Part shown: piece after piece, positions 58,902-64,000 of the stretch
How positions within the stretch are numbered: the stretch's first letter is position 1
Layout: every line of letters starts with the position of its first letter
Origin: an uncultured Senegalimassilia sp.
GTDB lineage: Bacteria > Actinomycetota > Coriobacteriia > Coriobacteriales > Eggerthellaceae
Reading direction: 5' to 3'
Assembly (NCBI RefSeq): GCF_934636665.1
Contig: NZ_CAKUAT010000002.1
Span: 62,001 to 126,000 of the forward strand
Length of the DNA stretch: 64,000 nt
Position numbers and translations under genes: made by a program
The notes under the pieces: model-generated
What the model saw: the letters and a program-made list of their open reading frames with translations, nothing else
What the model was told of the DNA's origin: nothing
Databases searched by the model: none

Positions 58902-60305
58902 CTAACGAACCTTCCACGCGATGACCGCGAACAAACACAGCGACAGCACGGCCGAGAAGCCGAACGCCAGGTGGTACGGCAGGGCCGCAAGCGCGTCCGG
59001 CGCGGCCTGCAGCCCGCCGGCCAGCCCGCCGCGGGCGGCGATCCCCTGCCCCGCCGAGATGGCCAGCACCATGGCCGACGTGCCGAAGCTGGCGCAGGCT
59101 TGGCGCACCGCGATGGACAGCGAGCTGCCGTGGGGCACGAGCGGCCGCGGCAGGTCGGCCAGGCTCCACTGGGTGAGCGGCCCGATGAGCAGCGACACGC
59201 CGCATGCGCGCACGCCCTGGAACACGACGGCCTGCCACAGCGGCGAGGCGGCGTCCAAAAAGCACATGGGCACGGCACCGGCGGAGAGCAAAAGCCCGCC
59301 TACCAGGCACACCCTTCGCGCGCCTATGCGGTCGGTCAGCACGCCGCCGAGCGGGTTGAGCACGAGCGCGGCGACGGTTCCGGGAAGCAGCACCATGCCC
59401 GCCTGAAGCGCCGTGCCGCCGCACAGGCCTTCCACATACAACGGCACCACCAGCGTGACGCCCATGAAGGAGGCGAACAGCAGATTCTGCGCCGCAAAGC
59501 CCGCGTTAAAACGGCGCGAGCGGAACACACCCAGGTCGATGAGCGGGCTGTCCAGACGCTTTTGACGCACGATGAACGCCGCACACACGGCCACGCCCGC
59601 AACAAGCGGAATCCACACATACGGGCTGCCCAAGGCGAAGGACGATGCGTTGCTGAAGCCCAGCAGCACGCCTCCCAGACCCAAGGTGGACAGGATCAGC
59701 GATCCAGCGTCCAAGCGGGCCGAGGCGTCATGCGGCTTCGAGGGCTTCACCAGCGCCAAAGCGCACAGCGTCAGCACGCAGGTCAACGCAGCCAACAGGA
59801 CGAAGAAGCTTCGCCAGCCCCACGTCGATGCCATGGCGCCGCCCACGGTGGGCCCGATGTTGGGCGCGAAGCCCATGGCCACCCCCGCGATGCCCATGGC
59901 CGTTGCCTGACGGCCCGGAGGGAAGCTGACCATGGCGATGGTGGTCATGAACGGCAAAAGGATGCCGGTGGAAACCGCCTGCAGGACGCGCCCCGCTAGC
60001 AGCACCCAGAAGCCAGGCGCTGCCAGGCACATCAGCGAGCCCGCAAGCGACAGGCCCAGGGCAAGCAGGACATGCTGCCGTGCGCTGAAGCGCCTGGAAA
60101 TCCAGGTAACGGCCGGCACGGCAACCCCGAGCATGAGCATATAGCCGGTGCTCAGCCACTGGCCAAGCTCCACGGTAACGCCCATATCCGCCACGATGCC
60201 CACCATCATGGCGTTCACGGCGGTTTGCGACAGGTTGCCGCACGCCGCAGCAAGCACCACGAGCGCGAACAGCGCATATGCAGCACGTTTGTCGGTTGCA
60301 GGCAA
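58902..60305 (-). CDS. MFS multidrug exporter, DHA2 (EmrB/QacA) family
   Basis: The 467-residue transporter has about 14 membrane helices. Family landmarks are LSTGYMLMLGVAVPAVTWIS, GRVLQAVSTGILLPFMTTIA (motif C-like), FPPGRQATAMGIAGVAMGFA, NIGPTVGGAMASTWGWRSFF and the C-half DRIGARRVCLVGG. DHA2 members export drugs by proton antiport. Start is the TTG five bases after a perfect AGGAGG; the longer frame from 60749 runs through repeats and is not real. It stands alone. Substrate not predictable. Confidence 0.92.
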   Translation of the reverse strand: MPATDKRAAYALFALVVLAAACGNLSQTAVNAMMVGIVADMGVTVELGQWLSTGYMLMLGVAVPAVTWISRRFSARQHVLLALGLSLAGSLMCLAAPGFWVLLAGRVLQAVSTGILLPFMTTIAMVSFPPGRQATAMGIAGVAMGFAPNIGPTVGGAMASTWGWRSFFVLLAALTCVLTLCALALVKPSKPHDASARLDAGSLILSTLGLGGVLLGFSNASSFALGSPYVWIPLVAGVAVCAAFIVRQKRLDSPLIDLGVFRSRRFNAGFAAQNLLFASFMGVTLVVPLYVEGLCGGTALQAGMVLLPGTVAALVLNPLGGVLTDRIGARRVCLVGGLLLSAGAVPMCFLDAASPLWQAVVFQGVRACGVSLLIGPLTQWSLADLPRPLVPHGSSLSIAVRQACASFGTSAMVLAISAGQGIAARGGLAGGLQAAPDALAALPYHLAFGFSAVLSLCLFAVIAWKVR

Positions 60306-60362
60306 AAGCCCCTCCTTTCGCAAGCCGCTCGAGCACGGCAGAACGGGCATGTCGAAGCACCA

Positions 60363-60379
60363 GTGAACAGGGGCCGCGG
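60363..60379 (+). repeat. Partial REP-like hairpin repeat
   Basis: Left arm and GGGG of the 27-bp unit followed by unrelated GC sequence. A truncated copy abutting unit 9. Confidence 0.6.
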
Positions 60380-60406
60380 CTGAACAGGGGACGGAGGTGT
60401 GTTCAC
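60380..60406 (+). repeat. REP-like hairpin repeat, unit 9
   Basis: Consensus except the first base. Confidence 0.88.
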
Positions 60407-60466
60407 GCTGCACGCACCGCCCGAGCCAATGACCAGGCGCGGCAAAACGGGCGTGCGAAAACGCAG

Positions 60467-60493
60467 GTGGACAGGGGGCGGAGGTGCGTTCAC
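60467..60493 (+). repeat. REP-like hairpin repeat, unit 10
   Basis: Three substitutions from the consensus, including the left arm (GTGGAC). Confidence 0.8.
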
Positions 60494-60524
60494 GAATATC
60501 CTTCGGGGACGCAGGGTGCCCAGT

Positions 60525-60551
60525 GCGAAAACACCCCCGTCCCCCGTTCAC
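60525..60551 (-). repeat. REP-like hairpin repeat, unit 11 (inverted)
   Basis: The most diverged copy, inverted, 31 bases after unit 10. Confidence 0.75.
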
Positions 60552-60565
60552 ACCCACCTGGCCCG

Positions 60566-61123
60566 TTAGTTGAAGCGTTGCTGGGTTTTCTCCAGGCCAT
60601 CGGTGACCAGGCCCAGGGCCGCCTGGCTTGCCAGGTGCGTTGCCTGGGCGAAATCGTCGGCCTGCTCCTTCTTCGGACGGCCCAGCACCCAGTCGACCAC
60701 CGGCATGCGTCCCGGCGGGCGGCCGATGCCGCAGCGCACGCGGAACCAATCCCGCGTGCCCAGCTTGTCGCAGATGCTGCGCAGGCCGTTGTGGCCGGCG
60801 TGGCCGCCGCCGAACTTCACGCGGATGGTGCCCGGGTCGATATCCAGCTCGTCATGGATGACGATCAGGTGATCCGCCTTCACGCCATATGCGTTCATCA
60901 GCTGCTTCACCGGCCCGCCCGACGTATTCATATAGCTTTGCGGTTTTGCCAGCACCACATCGTGGTCGCGCCACACGCCCTTGGCCGTGAGCGCGCCGCA
61001 CTCGGTCTTCCAATAGCGCGCGCCCGCTTCTTCCGCCACCAGATCAAGCGAATCGAAGCCGGCGTTGTGGCGCGTGTGCTCGTATTCCTCGCCCGGATTC
61101 CCCAGGCCAACGATTAGAAACAT
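60566..61123 (-). CDS. pth: Peptidyl-tRNA hydrolase
   Basis: The 185-residue enzyme releases tRNA from dropped-off peptidyl-tRNA. FLIVGLGNPGEEYEHTRHNAGF carries the catalytic His. AKPQSYMNTSG, VIHDELDIDPG and GGGHAGHNGLRSI are the other active-site blocks. The start chosen (MFLIVG) follows GGAAGG; the longer frame adds nine residues without support. Downstream of prs, probably co-expressed, with a structured gap between. Confidence 0.97.
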   Translation of the reverse strand: MFLIVGLGNPGEEYEHTRHNAGFDSLDLVAEEAGARYWKTECGALTAKGVWRDHDVVLAKPQSYMNTSGGPVKQLMNAYGVKADHLIVIHDELDIDPGTIRVKFGGGHAGHNGLRSICDKLGTRDWFRVRCGIGRPPGRMPVVDWVLGRPKKEQADDFAQATHLASQAALGLVTDGLEKTQQRFN

Positions 61124-61159
61124 AGGTCCTTCCAAATCACCGATGCGCAACAGTTAGAA

Positions 61160-61251
61160 AGGGGCGCTTCTGCGCTGCACTTTCGCCTAGAACCGAAAAC
61201 AGGGTTTGCCCTGATTTCGGCATACGGCGAAGGCAAGCTGCAGAAGCGCCC
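61160..61251 (-). terminator. Nested hairpin downstream of prs
   Basis: A 12-bp outer stem (61162-61173 with 61240-61251) encloses TTCGCC/GGCGAA, CCGAAA/TTTCGG and CAGGG/CCCTG stems. On the minus strand CCCCTTTCT follows. It can act as a terminator between prs and pth. Confidence 0.6.
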
Positions 61252-61293
61252 GCGGTGTCGTATATGCTGCCGGCAGCGCGCCGGCGGATACGG

Positions 61294-62271
61294 CTATTCG
61301 AACAGGCTTGCGACGGAGCCGTTGTTGTACACGTTCTTGATGGTCTGCGCGAACAGCGGGGCCAGCGTGACCACCTTGATCTTGCCGGTTTGGCGCTCGA
61401 GCGGCACGGGCACGGCGTTGGTGACCACGACCTCCTCGATGCAGGAGTTCTCAAGACGCTCGTAGGCAGGGCCGCTGAACAGGCCGTGCGTTGCGCAGGC
61501 GTAGATCTTCTTCGCGCCCTTGGCCTTGAGCGTGGTGGCTGCGGCCACCAGGCTGCCGGCGGTGTCGATCATGTCGTCGTTGAGAATGCAGATCTTGTCC
61601 TTCACGTCGCCGATCAGGGCCGTGATCTCGGCCTGGTTGTGCTTCGGACGGTCCTTGTGCATGATGGCGATGTCGCAATCAAGCAGCGTGGAGAACTTCT
61701 TGGCGGCCTTTGCGCGACCCACGTCGGGAGACACCACGCACAGCTCCTCGGACTTGAAGCCCTTCTGCTCGAAGTAGTCCACGAAGATGGGCATGGCCGT
61801 CATGTGGTTAACCGGCTTGTCGAAGAAGCCCTGGATGGCGTCTTGATGCAGGTCGATGGCGATGATGTTGTCGGCGCCGGCGGCGGTGAGCAGGTCTGCC
61901 ACCAGCTTGGCGGTGATGGGCTCGCGCGGAGCGGCCTTGCGGTCCTGACGCGCGTAGCCGTAATGCGTGATGACGGCGCTGACGCTGTGCGCGCTGGCGC
62001 GCTTGGCCGCGTCGATCATGATGAGCAGCTCCATGAGGTTGTCGTTGACGTCGAAGCCGTTGGGGCTCGAGCACACGGACTGCACGATGAACACATCGGC
62101 GCCGCGGACGCTTTCCTGGTAGCGAGCGTAGATTTCGCCGTTGGCGAACTTCTCCAGCTTCACATTGCCCAGGGAGATGCCCAGCTCCTGTGCGATCTCG
62201 TCGGCCAGCTTCAGGTTCGAGGAACCCGAAAACACTGCCATCCTCTTACGCTTTTCCATTTCCGCAGTCAT
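61294..62271 (-). CDS. prs: Ribose-phosphate pyrophosphokinase
   Basis: Makes PRPP from ribose-5-phosphate and ATP for nucleotide, His and Trp synthesis. The 325-residue length is normal. FANGEIYARYQESVRGADVF, HYGYARQDRKAAPREPITAK (ATP loop), VSPDVGRAKAAKKF and NDDMIDTAGSL (the PRPP-binding signature) are intact. The start chosen (MTAEMEKRKRM) has AAGGAG seven bases upstream. It lies between glmU and pth, a common order in Gram-positives. Confidence 0.97.
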   Translation of the reverse strand: MTAEMEKRKRMAVFSGSSNLKLADEIAQELGISLGNVKLEKFANGEIYARYQESVRGADVFIVQSVCSSPNGFDVNDNLMELLIMIDAAKRASAHSVSAVITHYGYARQDRKAAPREPITAKLVADLLTAAGADNIIAIDLHQDAIQGFFDKPVNHMTAMPIFVDYFEQKGFKSEELCVVSPDVGRAKAAKKFSTLLDCDIAIMHKDRPKHNQAEITALIGDVKDKICILNDDMIDTAGSLVAAATTLKAKGAKKIYACATHGLFSGPAYERLENSCIEEVVVTNAVPVPLERQTGKIKVVTLAPLFAQTIKNVYNNGSVASLFE

Positions 62272-62423
62272 GCGCGTGCTCCTTCGCATCGCTTCGCAGT
62301 TGTTCATACGGAAGTCATTCTACCTGGCGGAAAAGGAAAAGGCCAGCTGGCACGCGAACCCTCTATGAGGACTTCACGGCCAGCCGGCCCTGCGGATTGC
62401 GAAAGGCTTATGGCAGACGCGGT

Positions 62424-63809
62424 TTACTTGCCTTCCGCGGCCTGACGAGCGCGCTTCTTGGCGGCCCAGCCGGGGATCTCGACCTGCTCGGGGCGCGTGA
62501 GCGCCAGCGCGTCGGGCGCCACCTCCTTGGTGATGCACGACGCCGCGCCGATGATGGCGCCGTCGCCGATGGCCACCGGGGCCACCATCATGGTGTCGCT
62601 GCCCACGAACACGTTGTCGCCGATGGTGGTGGGCCACTTCTTCTTGCCGTCGTAGTTGCAGGTGATGGAGCCGGCGCCGATGTTGACGCCCTCGCCCATG
62701 GTGGTGTCGCCGATGTAGCTGAGGTGCGGCACCTTGCTGCCGCGGCCGATGGTGGATTTCTTGATCTCCACGTGCGTGCCAGCCTTCGCGCCCTCGCACA
62801 GGTGCGTGCCCGGGCGCAAGTAGGCGCGCGGGCCGGCGGTTGCGGCGTCGTCGATCTGAGCCTCGATGGACACCGTTTCCTCGATGACGCAGCCGCGGCC
62901 GACCTTGGTGTCGGTCAGGCGCGTGTTCGGGCCGATGACGCTGTCCTCGCCGATTTCAGTGGCGCCCATGAGCATGACCTGGGGAAGCAGCTCGACGTCT
63001 TGGGCGATCTTCACATCAGGGCCGATCCACACCTGGTCGGGGTCGACTATGGTGACGCCGGCGGCCATGTGCGCGTGGTTGATGCGACGCTGCATGACCT
63101 TGGTGACCTGGGCCAGCTGGATGCGGGAGTTGACGCCCAAGCACTCGGTGGCGTCGTCGGTGGCGAGCGCAAGCACGGGGCGGCCGGCGTTGCGGCAGAT
63201 CTCAAGCACGTCGGTGAGGTAGAACTCGCCCTGGGCGTTGTTGTTGCTGACCTGGGCCAACGCGTCGAACAGGGCGCGCGCGTCGAAGCAATAGAAGCCG
63301 GAGTTGCACTCGTTGACCGCCGCCTCCTCGGGCGTGGCATCCTTCTGCTCGACGATGCGCTCGACCTGGCCGTCGGCATCGCGGATGATGCGACCGTAGC
63401 CGGTGGGGTCGTCCAACTTCATGGTGAGCACCACCACGGCGGCGTTGTTCTCGTCGCGCACCTGCGCCAGGCGGGCGATGGTCTCAGGCTTGATAAGCGG
63501 GCAGTCGCCGGTGAGCACCGAGAGCGACCCGTCGAAGCCGGCGAAAGCGTCGGCGCAGGCGAGCACCGCGCCCGCCGTGCCGTTCTGCACTTCCTGCACC
63601 ACCACCTGCGTGTCGCCTTCGACCAGCGGGACGACCTGCTCGCGGGCATGGCCGACCACCGTTGCCACCTGGGTGACGCCGGCGGCGTGGGCGGCATCGA
63701 CCACCCAGCGCACGAGCGGCTTGCCCAAAACCTCGTGGGCCACCTTGGGCTTTTTGGACTTCATACGGGTGCCCGCGCCCGCAGCCAAAACGATAGCGGC
63801 AGCTTCCAT
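62424..63809 (-). CDS. glmU: Bifunctional UDP-GlcNAc pyrophosphorylase / GlcN-1-P acetyltransferase
   Basis: The 461-residue two-domain enzyme completes UDP-GlcNAc synthesis from the GlmM product. The N-terminal uridyltransferase shows IVLAAGAGTRMKSKKPKVAH, LTGDCPLIKP and NSGFYCFDA. The C-terminal left-handed beta-helix acetyltransferase shows the hexapeptide pattern (VIGPNTRLTDTKVGRGCVIE, GVNIGAGSITCNYDGKKKW). The ATG chosen follows AAGGAGG by five bases; the longer frame upstream is spurious. Confidence 0.97.
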   Translation of the reverse strand: MEAAAIVLAAGAGTRMKSKKPKVAHEVLGKPLVRWVVDAAHAAGVTQVATVVGHAREQVVPLVEGDTQVVVQEVQNGTAGAVLACADAFAGFDGSLSVLTGDCPLIKPETIARLAQVRDENNAAVVVLTMKLDDPTGYGRIIRDADGQVERIVEQKDATPEEAAVNECNSGFYCFDARALFDALAQVSNNNAQGEFYLTDVLEICRNAGRPVLALATDDATECLGVNSRIQLAQVTKVMQRRINHAHMAAGVTIVDPDQVWIGPDVKIAQDVELLPQVMLMGATEIGEDSVIGPNTRLTDTKVGRGCVIEETVSIEAQIDDAATAGPRAYLRPGTHLCEGAKAGTHVEIKKSTIGRGSKVPHLSYIGDTTMGEGVNIGAGSITCNYDGKKKWPTTIGDNVFVGSDTMMVAPVAIGDGAIIGAASCITKEVAPDALALTRPEQVEIPGWAAKKRARQAAEGK

Positions 63810-63897
63810 GCGATCCTCCTTGGTCGAAAACGCGGGCGCCGCGAATACGCAGCGCCCGCAAGCGCGAACGCCGGTTTTGCCGGCGAGGCGCCATAGG

Positions 63898-63953
63898 CCG
63901 ATGCGCGCATGAGCGCATCGGCGTTGCAAGCGATTGAACTGCCAAAAAGTATA
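63898..63953 (-). promoter_or_regulatory. Possible glmU promoter and leader hairpin
   Basis: TATACT on the minus strand (63948-63953) without a clear -35, followed in the leader by a 9-bp hairpin (CCGATGCGC/GCGCATCGG, 63898-63921). More small hairpins lie closer to the gene. Confidence 0.4.
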
Positions 63954-64000
63954 CCGCAACGATTCCCTTGCGCGCCGCGCCTGCGCAGCTTGCGCACACA

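Noticed and set aside
60306..60749. Upstream extension of the MFS gene to 60749
   Set aside because: It crosses hairpin repeats and part of pth; a TTG with a perfect AGGAGG sits directly before the first conserved residues.

Overview
The window comes from a GC-rich bacterium, most likely a gut-type actinobacterium of the class Coriobacteriia (Eggerthellaceae-like). This is an inference. It rests on the base composition, the actinobacterial-looking rpoB-rpoC pair, the ferredoxin-type aldo/keto reductase expected of anaerobes, and the combination of surface-protein families. No rRNA, tRNA, CRISPR array, phage gene or transposase gene was found.

Region 1 (1-24.8 kb, all minus strand) is the unusual part. 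Reading with transcription, it starts with a PilZ (c-di-GMP receptor) gene and a membrane-anchored surface protein (24.8-22.9 kb). Next is a single TasA/camelysin-like gene closed by a strong terminator (22.5-21.5 kb). A three-gene set of membrane-anchored exported proteins follows (21.2-18.5 kb). Then comes one 11-kb gene for a 3,689-residue secreted protein built on GGxxG/GLUG-like repeats (18.4-7.3 kb). A close-packed run of four more SipW-signal proteins and a SipW-type (Ser-His) signal peptidase comes next (7.2-3.0 kb). The region ends in a membrane-anchored McrB-like AAA+ ATPase and a DUF2357 protein cut by the window edge. The natural reading is a dedicated cell-surface fibre or matrix system with its own peptidase. 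The McrBC-like pair at its end is unexplained.

Region 2 (25-41 kb) is mainly housekeeping: a GH73 glucosaminidase on the plus strand, then minus-strand rpoB-rpoC, hisE and glmM, and a plus-strand YfhO / CsbB-type glycosyltransferase pair that probably decorates a cell-wall polymer. RpoC has a C-terminal extension containing a helix-hairpin-helix segment that looks like the alpha-subunit CTD. RpoB has an atypical rifampicin-region loop.

Region 3 (41-50.8 kb) holds an NYN ribonuclease, rlmB, a TRIC-type channel, an Fe-S aldo/keto reductase, a cpsC-cpsD-cpsB tyrosine-kinase/phosphatase operon and a DEAD-box helicase.

Region 4 (51-64 kb) has a membrane-anchored caspase-like protein, a DUF4012 surface protein, a histidine phosphatase, an amino-acid ABC transporter, an MFS exporter, and pth, prs and glmU.

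Two families of short GGGGACG-core hairpin repeats (REP-like) sit only between genes. One is a 27-bp unit present 11 times in four clusters. The other is a 28-bp unit flanking the DUF4012 gene.
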